DNA from: DASZBX01 sp035943635
GTDB lineage: Bacteria; Actinomycetota; Actinomycetes; Streptomycetales; Catenulisporaceae
Assembly (NCBI GenBank): GCA_035943635.1
Contig: DASZBX010000033.1
Coordinates: 1 to 64,000, forward strand
Length of the DNA stretch: 64,000 nt
Direction: 5' to 3'
In this document: piece by piece, positions 25,256 to 34,467 of the stretch
Layout of the letters: each line of letters begins with the position of its first letter
Numbering within the stretch: position 1 is the stretch's first letter
Program-made: the position numbers and the translations under genes
The notes under the pieces: generated by a model
What the model saw: the letters and a program-made list of their open reading frames with translations, nothing else
What the model was told of the DNA's origin: nothing
The model's database searches: none

Positions 25256-25526
25256 TCCCCATAGTCCCCACGTCCCACCCCGGGACCGGGCCGCGGCGCC
25301 GATCGGGTACGGGCCGACCGGCGGCCGCCGGTCCGGGTCCCGTCCGCCCCGGCGGAACCCGGACCGCCGCTCGACCGTTGATCCTCTCGACAGGCCGGTG
25401 CGAGACGAGAGGAAGCGGAGCCTTGAGTCGAGGTGTATCAAGTTTCACAGCCGCTTCTCAGCCAATTCGGTGGAGCGGGAGGCTATTGTGGGCATGACGG
25501 TACTCGGACGACGAGGAGGTAGTGCC

Positions 25527-26216
25527 GTGGCGCTCGGGGGTGGCGAGTTCTCAGGCCAGGAGCAGGCCGGCGGGACCGAGGGGTTCGGCGGCGAGGCGGA
25601 CTACGCGGCGCTGCCGTGGACGCCGCCCTCCTGGGACGAGGTGGTGCGGACGCACTCGGCGCGGGTCTACCGCCTGGCCTACCGGCTGACCGGTGACCGG
25701 CACGACGCCGAGGACCTGACCCAGGAGGTGTTCGTCCGGGTCTTCCGCTCGCTCAGCTCCTACACGCCGGGCACCTTCGAGGGCTGGCTGCACCGGATAA
25801 CCACCAACCTGTTCCTGGACTCGGTCCGGCGCAAGAGCAAGATCCGGTTCGAGGGCCTGGCCGACGACGCCGCGGAGCGGCTGCCCGGCCGCGAGCCGAC
25901 CCCGGCCCAGGTCTACTTCGACACCCATCTGGACGCCGACATCGAAGGCGCCCTGGCCGCGCTGCCGCCGGAGTTCCGGGCCGCCGTGGTGCTGTGCGAC
26001 ATCGAGGGCCTGTCCTACGAGGAGATCGCCGCCACGCTCGGGGTGAAACTCGGCACGGTCCGCTCCCGGATACACCGCGGCCGCACCCAGCTGCGCGCCG
26101 CCCTGGCCCACCGCGCCCCGACCGAGCAGGCCGCCGCGGCCGCCCCCGGGCCCGCCGCGGGCCAGGGCTCCGCTCTCGACTCCACTCAGGCCGGACAAGC
26201 CGGAAAGGGCGCATAG
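25527..26216 (+). CDS. sigE: ECF sigma factor, SigE-like
   Basis: A 229-residue extracytoplasmic-function sigma factor. Region 2 runs RVYRLAYRLTGDRHDAEDLT, then QEVFVRVFRSL and GTFEGWLHRITTNLFLD; region 4 is EFRAAVVLCDIEGLSYEEIA and GVKLGTVRSRIHRGRTQL. Followed by a zinc anti-sigma gene and tatB, as for M. tuberculosis SigE and its Streptomyces counterpart, it probably answers envelope stress. The GTG at 25527 is preferred because GAGGAGGT ends 6 nt upstream; ATG 25494 in the same frame has weaker spacing. It is not the S. coelicolor SigE that controls cwg genes. Confidence 0.92.
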   Translation: MALGGGEFSGQEQAGGTEGFGGEADYAALPWTPPSWDEVVRTHSARVYRLAYRLTGDRHDAEDLTQEVFVRVFRSLSSYTPGTFEGWLHRITTNLFLDSVRRKSKIRFEGLADDAAERLPGREPTPAQVYFDTHLDADIEGALAALPPEFRAAVVLCDIEGLSYEEIAATLGVKLGTVRSRIHRGRTQLRAALAHRAPTEQAAAAAPGPAAGQGSALDSTQAGQAGKGA

Positions 26217-26218
26217 CG

Positions 26219-26680
26219 ATGGTCCGCTTCAATGATCACCTCGGTACCCGGCTCGGCCCCCTGGTCGACGGCGAGATGGCGCACGGCGAGCGGGACCGGG
26301 CCCTGGCCCACCTCGCCAACTGCGCGCCCTGCCGCACCCTGGTGGAGGCCGAGCGGCGGCTGAAGTCCCAGCTGGGCGCGCTGCCGATGCCCGAGCCCTC
26401 GGCCCGGCTGATGGCCGCGCTGTTCCAGATGCCGCAGACGCACGGCGCCGGCCACCCGCAGCCGCCGGACGACGACTGCCTGCCGCCCGGCCCCTCCTCC
26501 GGCTCCACCCTGGGCGGGGTGCTGCGCAGCCGTTCGGCCGCCTTCTTCCCCGAGTTCGCGGTGGGCCTGCGCCCGCTCGGCGACCGGCTCGGCCCGCCGC
26601 CGGAGCAGCGGTCGGACCCGCACACCGCCCAGCGTGTGGTGAGCGGATCGAAATTGAGCGGTGTAGCCTCTGTCTTCTAG
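26219..26680 (+). CDS. rseA: Zinc-binding anti-sigma factor, RseA-like
   Basis: A 153-residue soluble protein. The zinc-type anti-sigma motif is HLANCAPC (H-x3-C-x2-C), with an earlier His in AHGERDRALAHL. No membrane span is present, as in the cytoplasmic RseA of mycobacteria. It should hold the SigE-like factor inactive and release it under stress, possibly by redox loss of zinc or by phosphorylation and proteolysis in relatives. ATG is 2 bp after the sigE stop, so both are made together. The tail after residue 80 is Pro/Gly-rich. Confidence 0.88.
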   Translation: MVRFNDHLGTRLGPLVDGEMAHGERDRALAHLANCAPCRTLVEAERRLKSQLGALPMPEPSARLMAALFQMPQTHGAGHPQPPDDDCLPPGPSSGSTLGGVLRSRSAAFFPEFAVGLRPLGDRLGPPPEQRSDPHTAQRVVSGSKLSGVASVF

Positions 26681-26794
26681 GGCAATCCGGCGTTTAGGGT
26701 AGAAGCACGACTAGTACACCCATGACGCGGGACGTGCTGTCCCGTCGTCCGCACCGCGCCGTCCCCACGTCGCCCCCGCAGCCGGAGCTCACCG

Positions 26795-27205
26795 ATGTTC
26801 TTCGATCTGTCCCTCCCCGAAATAGTCGTGCTGCTCGGGCTCGGCGTGGTGCTGTTCGGCCCGGACAAACTGCCCTCGGCCGCCGCCAGCGCGGCCCGGT
26901 TCCTGCGCCAGGTGCGCGCGTTCAGCGAGAACGCGCGCAACGACCTGCGCAACGAGCTCGGCCCGGAGTTCCAGGGCCTGGGCCTGGAGGACCTGAACCC
27001 GAAGACCTTCGTGCGCAAGAACCTGCTGGGCGAGTCCGAGGACCTGCGCGGCCTGGCCCAGGACCTGCGCGACCCGCTCGGCCTGTCCAGCCTGACCACC
27101 GGCTCCGGCCCGGCCAACGGCAACGAGCTGCCCGCGCAGCGCGCCACCGCGCAGGCCGCCCTGCCGGCCGGCGAACGCCCGCCGTTCGACGACGACGCAA
27201 CCTGA
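26795..27205 (+). CDS. tatB: Sec-independent translocase subunit TatB
   Basis: A 136-residue protein. It begins MFFDLSLPEIVVLLGLGVVL (a single N-terminal span), followed by the FGPDKLP hinge and an amphipathic helix (SAARFLRQVRAFSENARNDL), which is TatB/TatA structure; the Glu in LPEI near the start is the residue that marks TatB. With TatA and TatC (not here) it exports folded proteins with twin-Arg signals. In mycobacteria and Streptomyces htrA usually lies between rseA and tatB; here only 114 bp separate them. Confidence 0.9.
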   Translation: MFFDLSLPEIVVLLGLGVVLFGPDKLPSAAASAARFLRQVRAFSENARNDLRNELGPEFQGLGLEDLNPKTFVRKNLLGESEDLRGLAQDLRDPLGLSSLTTGSGPANGNELPAQRATAQAALPAGERPPFDDDAT

Positions 27206-27262
27206 CCGACGGCCCGCCCGGACGCCGTCGCGACCTGAGAACTACACCGATGGTGGTAAGAC

Positions 27263-27940
27263 GTGACCAGCCAGGCCCCGAGCCGCAGCGCCGCAGCCCC
27301 CGCCAGCATCCGCACCGCCCGCCCGGCCGGTGACCGGTCCGCCTTCCGCGCCGCGGGCCTGCCCTGGTTCGGCCTGGACGAGGGCTGGACCCGGGAACGG
27401 CGCCTGGGCGCGCTGTCCCTGGGCGCCGACGGGTTGGTCGAGTACGGGATGCTGGAGCACGGCGACCCGCCGGCGGGACGCCCGGGCCTGGACGCGTACC
27501 GCAAGGCCGTCACGGTGGTCACCATGGCCCGTCTGCCGCGCCGCGAGGTACTCCGGGCGACCGGCGCCCCCGGCGGCTTCCTGGAGGCCACCGACGCCGC
27601 CGCGGTGGCCGCGGTGGCGGGCCTGGGCCTGGTCGCCGAGCAGTGGCCGTGGAAGCTCGCGGCGGGCCTGCGCCAGGACTGGCTGCACCAGCAGCGCGAC
27701 CTGGCCTGCCTGAGCGCGGAGCAGCTCGGCGGCGACACCTGGCGGATGCTCACCCTGCCGCTCGGCGGCAAGCCGCAGGTCTTCCACTACCGGGAGAGCG
27801 ACTACGGCTGGGTGCTCGCCGCGCCGGGCCCGGTCGACGACGGCGACGGGACCGGCTGTTTTCTGGCCGCGTTCGGGCACGGCGTCTCGGCTTACCCGCT
27901 CGTGCTGGCCCGGGCCGAACTGTCGGATTATCAGGGCTGA
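27263..27940 (+). CDS. Conserved protein of unknown function next to mrp
   Basis: A 225-residue soluble protein. It has an Ala-rich N-terminus, then FGLDEGWTRERRLGALSLGA and a C-terminal stretch KPQVFHYRESDYGWVLAAPG. I see no catalytic motif. Genes of this type recur downstream of tatB and upstream of mrp in Streptomyces, which is the only hint of role. It starts at GTG 27263 and is convergent with mrp (130 bp apart). Confidence 0.8.
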   Translation: MTSQAPSRSAAAPASIRTARPAGDRSAFRAAGLPWFGLDEGWTRERRLGALSLGADGLVEYGMLEHGDPPAGRPGLDAYRKAVTVVTMARLPRREVLRATGAPGGFLEATDAAAVAAVAGLGLVAEQWPWKLAAGLRQDWLHQQRDLACLSAEQLGGDTWRMLTLPLGGKPQVFHYRESDYGWVLAAPGPVDDGDGTGCFLAAFGHGVSAYPLVLARAELSDYQG

Positions 27941-28070
27941 GCAGTCCTGAGCGCGGTCCCGGCGGGAGAATCCTGCCGGGGTTGCCATGGCTGTCGAACC
28001 GAAGTGCCCGCGCGGTCTACCCGAGGTGTCCCGCGCGGCCACGGCGCTGGTCCAGATCGACGCGGCGGCC

Positions 28071-29219
28071 TCAGCCGCGGGCGGCCGGGGACAGGCCGAG
28101 CGACATGCCGACCAGGCCGCGGGAACGGACCGTGAGCCGCTCGGCGATCCCGATCAGCACCTGGGCGGCCGGCGCGTCCGGGTCGGTCAGCACCAGCGGC
28201 ACGCCCTGGTCCCCGCCCTCGCGCAGCCGCACGTCGATCGGCACCTGGCCGAGCAGCGGCACCTCGGCGCCGATCGCACGGGTCAGCGCCTCGGCCACGG
28301 CCGCGCCGCCGCCGCTGCCGAAGACGTCCACCTGCTCGCCGCAGTGCGGGCAGGGCAGCCAGGACATGTTCTCCACCACCCCGGCGATCCGCTGCCGGGT
28401 CTGCAGGGCGATCGTGCCCGCGCGCTCGGCCACCTCGGCGGCCGCCTGCTGCGGGGTGGTGACCACCAGGATCTCGGCGTTCGGGACCAGCTGGGCGACC
28501 GAGATGGCCACGTCGCCGGTGCCCGGCGGCAGGTCCAGCAGCAGCACGTCCAGGTCGCCCCAGTACACGTCGGCGAGGAACTGCTGCAGCGCGCGGTGCA
28601 GCATCGGGCCGCGCCAGACCACCGGCTCGTTGCCGGGGGTGAACATGCCGATCGAGATCACCCGGACGCCGTGCGCCTCGGGGGCCATGATCATGTCCTG
28701 GACCTGGGTCGGCCGGTCGGTCACGCCCAGCATCCGCGGGATCGAGTGGCCGTAGATGTCCGCGTCCACCACGCCGACCTTCAGGCCGCGGGCGGCCATC
28801 GCGGCGGCCAGGTTGACCGTCACCGAGGACTTGCCCACCCCGCCCTTGCCCGAGGCCACCGCGAACACGCGGGTGAGCGAGCCGGGCTGGGCGAACGGGA
28901 TCTCCCGCTCGGCCTTGCCGCCGCGCAGCTTGGACTGCAGCGCGCCGCGCTGCTCGGCCGACATCACGTCCAGCTCGACCCGGACCGCGGTCACTGCGCC
29001 GAGCGCGGTGACCGCGGCGGTGATGTCCGAGCGCAGCTTGTCCTTGAGCGGGCAGCCGGCCACGGTCAGGAAGATGGCCACGTCCACGGTGCCGTCGGCG
29101 TTGACCGCCACCGATTTCACCATGCCGAGCTCGGTGATCGGCCGGTGGATCTCGGGGTCCTGCACCTGTTCCAGTGCTTTGCGGACGGCGTCGTCGGTGA
29201 GGGCAGCTGTCGCGGTCAT
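28071..29219 (-). CDS. mrp: Mrp/ApbC-type P-loop ATPase, iron-sulfur carrier
   Basis: A 382-residue protein. Residues 1-90 are a MIP18/DUF59 domain (KALEQVQDPEIHRPITELGM). A deviant Walker A of the ParA/MinD type follows (ASGKGGVGKSSVTVN), with the DADIYGHSIPRMLG switch and the CxxC motif WLPCPHCGEQVDVFG that binds the transferable cluster. It loads 4Fe-4S clusters onto target enzymes. Transcription is likely leaderless: TAGCAT lies 7 nt before the ATG. Placement next to the DUF1003 and MgtE-N genes is a conserved actinobacterial order. Confidence 0.94.
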   Translation of the reverse strand: MTATAALTDDAVRKALEQVQDPEIHRPITELGMVKSVAVNADGTVDVAIFLTVAGCPLKDKLRSDITAAVTALGAVTAVRVELDVMSAEQRGALQSKLRGGKAEREIPFAQPGSLTRVFAVASGKGGVGKSSVTVNLAAAMAARGLKVGVVDADIYGHSIPRMLGVTDRPTQVQDMIMAPEAHGVRVISIGMFTPGNEPVVWRGPMLHRALQQFLADVYWGDLDVLLLDLPPGTGDVAISVAQLVPNAEILVVTTPQQAAAEVAERAGTIALQTRQRIAGVVENMSWLPCPHCGEQVDVFGSGGGAAVAEALTRAIGAEVPLLGQVPIDVRLREGGDQGVPLVLTDPDAPAAQVLIGIAERLTVRSRGLVGMSLGLSPAARG

Positions 29220-29226
29220 ACTCTGA

Positions 29227-29232
29227 ATGCTA
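29227..29232 (-). promoter_or_regulatory. -10 box of a likely leaderless mrp transcript
   Basis: TAGCAT on the minus strand, 7 nt before the mrp ATG. Confidence 0.45.
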
Positions 29233-29275
29233 TGCGCATCACGGCGGTGCTCCGAACCCGCGGTGCGCTCGGGCC

Positions 29276-29866
29276 CTATGCCGAGGGCTCGGGTTCGGCC
29301 GGCGGCGGGGCGTTGTTGCCCTTCTTCCGGGACTTGCCCGAGCGGGCCGCGCGGCCGGAGCCGTCCATCTCGTCCAGCTCCTTGACCAGGGCCTGCAGTT
29401 CCGACCGCAGGTAGTCCCGGCTGACCACCTCGTTCATCGCCATCCGGAGCGAGGCGACCTCGCGGACCAGGTACTCGGCGGTGTCCACCGAGCGCTCCTC
29501 GCGCCGGCGGTCCTGCTCGACCTGCACCTTGTCCCGGTTGGCCTGCCGGTTCTGGGCCAGCAGGATCAGCGGCGCGGCGTAGGCGGCCTGGGTGGAGAAG
29601 GCCAGGTTCAGCAGGATGAACGGGTACGGGTCCCAGCGCAGCGAACGGGTCCAGACCAGGATGTTCAGAATGATCCAGATCACCACGAGCATGGTCTGGA
29701 TGCCCAGGTACTTCGCCGTGCCGAAGAACCGGGCGATGTCCTCGGACAGCTGGCCGAACCGGTCCCGGTCGCGCGGCTTGAGGGCACGGGACGGCCGGGC
29801 CGCCCGGGGCTGGTCCAGCCGGATCGCCGGGGCCTGGTGGTCTCTGCGCTGCTCGTTATTCGCCAT
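29276..29866 (-). CDS. DUF1003 membrane protein
   Basis: A 196-residue protein with two central membrane spans (LGIQTMLVVIWIILNILVW and YPFILLNLAFSTQAAYAAP), the DUF1003 core including the AYAAPLILLAQNRQ segment. N- and C-terminal parts are charged and cytoplasmic, the C-terminus with a coiled-coil region (about residues 118-170) and a Lys/Arg-Pro tail. Function unknown. Its start overlaps the end of the MgtE-N/CBS gene by 11 bp, so the two form an operon. Confidence 0.88.
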   Translation of the reverse strand: MANNEQRRDHQAPAIRLDQPRAARPSRALKPRDRDRFGQLSEDIARFFGTAKYLGIQTMLVVIWIILNILVWTRSLRWDPYPFILLNLAFSTQAAYAAPLILLAQNRQANRDKVQVEQDRRREERSVDTAEYLVREVASLRMAMNEVVSRDYLRSELQALVKELDEMDGSGRAARSGKSRKKGNNAPPPAEPEPSA

Positions 29867-31130
29867 GGCTGGTCCTGAGGTCGCGCTTGCGCCAGTCCGG
29901 GGGCAGCACGTGGTCGAGCACGTCGTCCACGGTGATCGCGCCGATCAGGTGGCCGGAGTCGTCCACCACCGCCGCCGCGACCAGGTTGTAGGTGGCCATG
30001 AAGGAGGTCACGTCCGCGATCGAGTAGTCGGCCCGCAGCGGCTCGATCCCGTTGTCCACCGCGGCGCTGACCAGGCTGGAAGGCGGTTCTCGGAGCAGCC
30101 GCTGGAAGTGCACGGTGCCCAGGTAGCGCCCGGTCGGGGTGGCCAGCGGCGGCCGGCACACGTAGCACTGGCTGGCCAGCGCCGGGGACAGGTCCTGCTG
30201 CCGGATCTTGGCCAGGGCCTCGCCGATCGTGGCGTCCGGCGGGAGCACCAGCGGGTCGCTGGTCATCAGGCCGCCCGCGGTGTCGTCGCTGTAGATCAGC
30301 AGCCGGCGGACCGGGTTGGCCTGGGCCGGCTCCATCATCAGCAGCAGCGCCTCGGCCTGGTCCTGCGGCAGGTCGCCGAGCAGGTCGGCCGCGTCGTCCG
30401 GGTCCATCTCCTCCAGCACGTCCGCGGCCCGCTCCACGTCCAGCCGGGCCAGCAGCGCGATCTGGTCCTCCTCCGGGAGTTCCTCGATCACGTCGGCCAG
30501 CCGCTGGTCGTCGAGCGCGTCGACCACCTCGGCCCGGCGCTTGGGGCTCAGCTCGTGCACGGCCCGGGCCAGGTCGGCCGGGCGCAGCTTCTCGAACGCG
30601 GCGATCAGGGTGTTGGTGGCCTGGTCGGTCTCCACCGCGGTGAACCCGGTGACCGCGGACCAGTCCACCGTGCTGGTCTCCCCGCGCCGGCGCAGGCCCT
30701 TGCCCGGCCGCCGGATGAAGACCTTGGTGACCTCCCAGTCCCGGGCGCTGCTCTGCTCCATGGCCAGGTCGGCCACGTGTACCTGGCTGCCGTCGGAGAT
30801 CAGGGTGACGGTCCGGTCGATCAGCTCGGCCAGGATCAGGGTCTCCCCGCCGCGCGGCTGGAACCGGCGCATGTTGATCGAGCCGGTGGAGATGACCTGG
30901 CCGGTGTCCAGCGCGGTGATCCGGGTGATCGGCAGGAAGACCCGGCGCTTGCCGGTGACCTCGCCGACCAGTCCGAGCACCCGCGGACGCTCGGCGCTCT
31001 CGCCGTCCGAGGTGTTGAGCATGACGACCACGTCGCGGATCCGGCCGACCTGGTCGCCGTCCTGGTCGAACACGGCCTTGCCGGCCAGATGGGAGACGAA
31101 GATCCGGGTCGGCGTCTTGGTTCCGGGCAC
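29856..31130 (-). CDS. PRC-barrel, MgtE-N and CBS domain protein
   Basis: A 424-residue soluble protein. A PRC-barrel-like start (FVSHLAGKAVFDQDGDQVGR) is followed at about 165-280 by the Asp/Glu-rich MgtE intracellular N domain (RLADVIEELPEEDQIALLAR, MDPDDAADLLGDLP) and two CBS motifs to the C-terminus. The MgtE membrane channel domain is absent, as in other actinobacterial members, so it may sense magnesium or nucleotides rather than transport. GTG start at 31130 with GGAGG upstream. It is co-transcribed with DUF1003. Confidence 0.88.
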   Translation of the reverse strand: MPGTKTPTRIFVSHLAGKAVFDQDGDQVGRIRDVVVMLNTSDGESAERPRVLGLVGEVTGKRRVFLPITRITALDTGQVISTGSINMRRFQPRGGETLILAELIDRTVTLISDGSQVHVADLAMEQSSARDWEVTKVFIRRPGKGLRRRGETSTVDWSAVTGFTAVETDQATNTLIAAFEKLRPADLARAVHELSPKRRAEVVDALDDQRLADVIEELPEEDQIALLARLDVERAADVLEEMDPDDAADLLGDLPQDQAEALLLMMEPAQANPVRRLLIYSDDTAGGLMTSDPLVLPPDATIGEALAKIRQQDLSPALASQCYVCRPPLATPTGRYLGTVHFQRLLREPPSSLVSAAVDNGIEPLRADYSIADVTSFMATYNLVAAAVVDDSGHLIGAITVDDVLDHVLPPDWRKRDLRTSHGE

Positions 31131-31440
31131 GCGTGATCCTCCTCGCCGGGGCAGTGGCCGAGTGACACTGGTCCTCAGGCTAGTGGCAAGAGCCGGTCAT
31201 AGGACAATCCGCTCACCCATTAGGAGCGGCAGAACCGTACCAGACCGGGTGATCAACGCTTTTCGACCATCTGAAAGCGCGTCCGAGCCGGCCTGGACCC
31301 GCTCGTCAGCCGCTTTCGCGCCGCCCGGCCGGGTGCCCGAGGGCCGGGTTCGCGCCGACCGCATCAGTGTTCGAAATTATGCGGGACGGGCGCCCGGCCG
31401 CGGGGCGGGGGCCTCACTGTCGAAGCCCTCTGCGTCGCGG
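31131..31440. other. Intergenic stretch
   Basis: No gene is seen. It contains the upstream region of the MgtE-N/CBS gene and a hairpin (CCGCTC at about 31210 pairing with GAGCGG, loop of 9 nt) that could terminate or regulate. A GAAATTAT-like AT-rich patch lies near 31374. Confidence 0.4.
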
Positions 31441-31974
31441 TTACTTGTAGCGGCGGGTGGTCGCCGCGGACGGCGGCACGGGCGCGGCGCCGGAGTCGGT
31501 CAGGTACCGCCCCGGCTGTTCCAGCAGGGTGCCGGCCGGCTGGATCCGGTACACCATCGAGGTGGCCGCCCAGCGCTCCGGCTGGGCTTCGCCGTCGCGC
31601 GCGTTCAGCCGCTTCGCGTGCAGGGCCGGCACCACCTCGCGCCATTCGGCCGAGTCGGCGGGCACGGACGCGACCTGGCCCGGCCAGGTCACCAGGCGCC
31701 CGCCCTTGTCCTTGGAGCGCACGGTGACCCGCACCAGCTGCGCCTGGCCCAGCCCGGGCAGCTTCTGCTCGTCACCGCCGACCACCAGGTAGACGGCGCC
31801 CTGCCCGGCGAGCTCGTGCCACACGTGCCACACCACCCGGTCGCGGGAGCCGGGCACCGCCACCCAGATCAGCCCCGACTTCTTACACGCCTCTTCGATC
31901 AGGGCGGTGTCGAGCAGCGCGTCCCGGGGCGAACGGGGGTCAACGGCGGGGGTCGTCAAGCGCGGACTGGTCAT
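31441..31974 (-). CDS. Conserved protein of unknown function
   Basis: A 177-residue soluble protein. Its centre carries SGLIWVAVPGSRDRVVWHVW, GQGAVYLVVGGDEQKLPGLG and VRVTVRSKDKGGRLVTW, strand-rich, like a split-barrel flavin-binding fold, but no defining residues can be named. The tail is Ala/Pro-rich and ends TRRYK. I choose ATG 31974 (MTSPRL); a longer reading starts at 32061. It is divergent from the EamA gene. Such genes are widespread unnamed neighbours of mrp-mgtE in Streptomyces. Confidence 0.78.
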   Translation of the reverse strand: MTSPRLTTPAVDPRSPRDALLDTALIEEACKKSGLIWVAVPGSRDRVVWHVWHELAGQGAVYLVVGGDEQKLPGLGQAQLVRVTVRSKDKGGRLVTWPGQVASVPADSAEWREVVPALHAKRLNARDGEAQPERWAATSMVYRIQPAGTLLEQPGRYLTDSGAAPVPPSAATTRRYK

Positions 31975-32155
31975 GGTGCAGAACTTTCCCACAGTGCCTT
32001 CCGGCGTCTGGTAGCGGGGACGGCCTGTAGAAGTTGGCAACACGCGCGCTACGCTGGTCACCGACCGCCGTCATACCCACTCCCCGGGGGCACCCCTGAC
32101 TACGCACGCCACAAGGAGCCCGGCACCGGCCCCGCCGACCCTCTCCCGCGGCGCG

Positions 32156-33121
32156 GTGCACCGTCCGCCGACCGCCGACATGGGCCTGCTGGCGATCGCC
32201 GTCGCGGCGGTCGGCACCTCCGGCCCGCTGATCGCCGCGACCGCCGTGCCCGCGCTGGCGATCGCCTTCTGGCGCAACGTGTTCGGCGTGGCGGCGCTCA
32301 GCCCGGCCGCGGTCTGGCGGCACCGGGCCGAACTGCGCGGGCTGGCCCGGGCCGAGCTGCTGGCCGCCACGGCCGGCGGGGTCGCGCTGGCCGCGCACTT
32401 CGCCACCTGGACGCCGAGCCTGTCGATGACCTCGGTCGCCTCGGCCACCGCGTTCGTCGCCGCCCAGCCGGTGTTCGCCGCCCTGATCGCGCTGGGCCTG
32501 GGCGAACGGGTCGGCCGCCGGGCCTGGATCGGGATCCTGGTGGCGCTGCTCGGGGTGGTCGGGCTGTCGGCGGCCGACCTGCACCTGTCCGGCCGGGCCT
32601 TCGCCGGGGACCTGCTGGCGCTGCTGGCCGGCGCGCTCGCCGCGGTGTACATGACGATCGGGGCCAAGGCGCGCCAGCGGATGTCGCTCGTCCCCTACGC
32701 GGTCATCTGCTACGGCACCGCCGCGGTCGTGCTCGGCCTGCTGGCCCTGTGCTTCCGGGAGCACCTGACCGGGTTCCCGGCCGGCGACTGGGTGAAGATC
32801 CTCGCGCTGACCGCGGGCGCGCAGCTGCTCGGCCACACGATGTTCAACCGGGTGCTCAAGACCACCAGCGCGACGGTCGTGTCGGTGGTGATCCTGCTGG
32901 AGGTGCCGAGCGCCGCGTTGATCGCCTGGCTGTGGCTGAACCAGGTCCCGTCCTGGCTGACCATCCCCGGCGCGGTCGTGATCCTGAGCGGTCTCGTGGT
33001 GGTCGCCACCAGCGGCGGGACCCGCCGGTCCCGGCGGGTCGAGATCGGGCCGCAGCGGACCGGGGGCAGTGGCCCAGATCACCTCGGCGAGGGCGGGACG
33101 GCACAGATGACCGGCCGGTAA
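32156..33121 (+). CDS. EamA/DMT-family transporter
   Basis: A 321-residue integral membrane protein with ten spans in two EamA repeats (about residues 8-140 and 155-290). Marker segments are AAHFATWTPSLSMTSVASAT and HTMFNRVLKTTSATVVSVVI near the repeat ends, with an ILLEVPSAALIAWLWLNQ helix. Members export amino acids or metabolites. The GTG at 32156 is the earliest sensible start; ATG 32180 is an alternative. The next gene, a CoA-ester lyase, begins 50 bp after it with its own ribosome binding site. Confidence 0.88.
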   Translation: MHRPPTADMGLLAIAVAAVGTSGPLIAATAVPALAIAFWRNVFGVAALSPAAVWRHRAELRGLARAELLAATAGGVALAAHFATWTPSLSMTSVASATAFVAAQPVFAALIALGLGERVGRRAWIGILVALLGVVGLSAADLHLSGRAFAGDLLALLAGALAAVYMTIGAKARQRMSLVPYAVICYGTAAVVLGLLALCFREHLTGFPAGDWVKILALTAGAQLLGHTMFNRVLKTTSATVVSVVILLEVPSAALIAWLWLNQVPSWLTIPGAVVILSGLVVVATSGGTRRSRRVEIGPQRTGGSGPDHLGEGGTAQMTGR

Positions 33122-33171
33122 CGTAGCCTGCAGACCCGGCGGTCCGTACCCGATTCGGGAGGGAACCCCAG

Positions 33172-34131
33172 ATGACCGAGCTCAACCGCCCCCGTCGTTC
33201 CTGCCTGGCCGTGCCCGGCTCCAATCCGCGGTTCCTGGAGAAGGCCCAGTCGCTCCCGGCCGACCAGGTGTTCCTGGACCTCGAGGACGCGTGCGCGCCG
33301 CTGGAGAAGGAGGGCGCCCGGCACAGGATCGTCCAGGCGCTCAACACCGGCGACTGGACCGGCAAGACCCGCACCGTCCGGGTCAACGACCTCACCACGC
33401 ACTGGACCTACCGCGACGTGATCACCGTGGCCGAGGGGGCCGGGGCGAACCTGGACTGCGTCATGCTGCCCAAGGTCCAGGACGCCGCCCAGATCCAGTG
33501 GCTGGACCTGCTGCTGACCCAGATCGAGAAGACCGTGGGTCTGGAGGTCGGCCGGATCGGGATCGAGGCGCAGATCGAGAACGCCAAGGGCCTGGTCAAC
33601 GTGGACGAGATCGCCGCGGCCAGCCCGCGGACCGAGACGATCATCTTCGGCCCGGCCGACTTCATGGCCTCGATCGCGATGAAGACCCTGGTCGTGGGCG
33701 AGCAGCCGCCGCTGTACGACGTCGGCGACGCGTACCACTACATTCTCATGCGCCTGCTGATGGCCGCCCGGGCCAACGGCCTGCAGGCGATCGACGGCCC
33801 GTACCTCCAGGTGCGCAACCCGGAGGGCTTCCGCACCGTGGCCGGCCGCACCGCCGCGCTGGGCTTCGACGGCAAGTGGGTGCTGCACCCGGACCAGATC
33901 GCCGCCGCCAACGAGCTGTTCGCGCCGACCCAGGCGGACTACGACCACGCCGAGCTGATCCTGGACGCGTACGCCTACTGCACCTCGGAGGCCGGCGGCA
34001 AGAAGGGCTCGGCGATGCTCGGCGACGAGATGATCGACGAGGCCTCGCGCAAGATGGCCCTGGTCGTCTCCGGCAAGGGCCGTGCGGCCGGGCTGACCCG
34101 CACCTCGAAGTTCGAGCCGCCGACCGCCTGA
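33172..34131 (+). CDS. CoA-ester lyase (CitE-like; beta-methylmalyl-CoA lyase type)
   Basis: A 319-residue TIM-barrel enzyme of the HpcH/HpaI/CitE family. Active-site segments include RRSCLAVPGSNPRFLEKAQ, FLDLEDACAP (metal Asp/Glu), and QIENAKGLVN (Glu), with FGPADFMASIAM. It likely cleaves beta-methylmalyl-CoA or malyl-CoA, as in the ethylmalonyl-CoA pathway of Streptomyces. ATG at 33172 follows GGGAGGG. A 3' fragment of a MaoC-type dehydratase lies 1.4 kb downstream; such a dehydratase is the next enzyme of that pathway. Confidence 0.9.
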   Translation: MTELNRPRRSCLAVPGSNPRFLEKAQSLPADQVFLDLEDACAPLEKEGARHRIVQALNTGDWTGKTRTVRVNDLTTHWTYRDVITVAEGAGANLDCVMLPKVQDAAQIQWLDLLLTQIEKTVGLEVGRIGIEAQIENAKGLVNVDEIAAASPRTETIIFGPADFMASIAMKTLVVGEQPPLYDVGDAYHYILMRLLMAARANGLQAIDGPYLQVRNPEGFRTVAGRTAALGFDGKWVLHPDQIAAANELFAPTQADYDHAELILDAYAYCTSEAGGKKGSAMLGDEMIDEASRKMALVVSGKGRAAGLTRTSKFEPPTA

Positions 34132-34218
34132 TCCCCGCCGCGCAGCACTTCCCGAGACGGGCTGCCAGGGCGTGGACACCACCGGGCTGATCCCGGACCG
34201 GGCCCGGGTCCCGGCCGC

Positions 34219-34250
34219 GACCGGTCCTGACGGTCCGAAATATTTTTCTT
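34219..34250 (+). terminator. Possible terminator of the CoA-ester lyase gene
   Basis: GACCG pairs with CGGTC (34219-34223 with 34231-34235), followed by an AT-rich run ending TATTTTTCTT. The stem is short. The remaining stretch to 34467 shows no gene. Confidence 0.4.
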
Positions 34251-34467
34251 CCGGCCGCCTCCGCTCGGGCGCCCGGAGGCCCGCGCGGCCGTCCGTCCCC
34301 GCGTGTCCGAGCACGCCCGGCCTGGTACGGCGCCCGCGCGGGCGGCCGGAGCGCCGGGCCGCCCGGTGTCACACTCTCGGGGTAGTGCAGACGCGGCGTG
34401 GTCAGATGCGGCAGGATAGGGCGATAACAACATCGGTTTTTTGCTTGCCGGGTGGACGAGGCGGACT

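Noticed and set aside
33079..34314. 411-codon minus-strand frame opposite the CoA-ester lyase
   Set aside because: It is antisense to a conserved lyase and shows only low-complexity composition.
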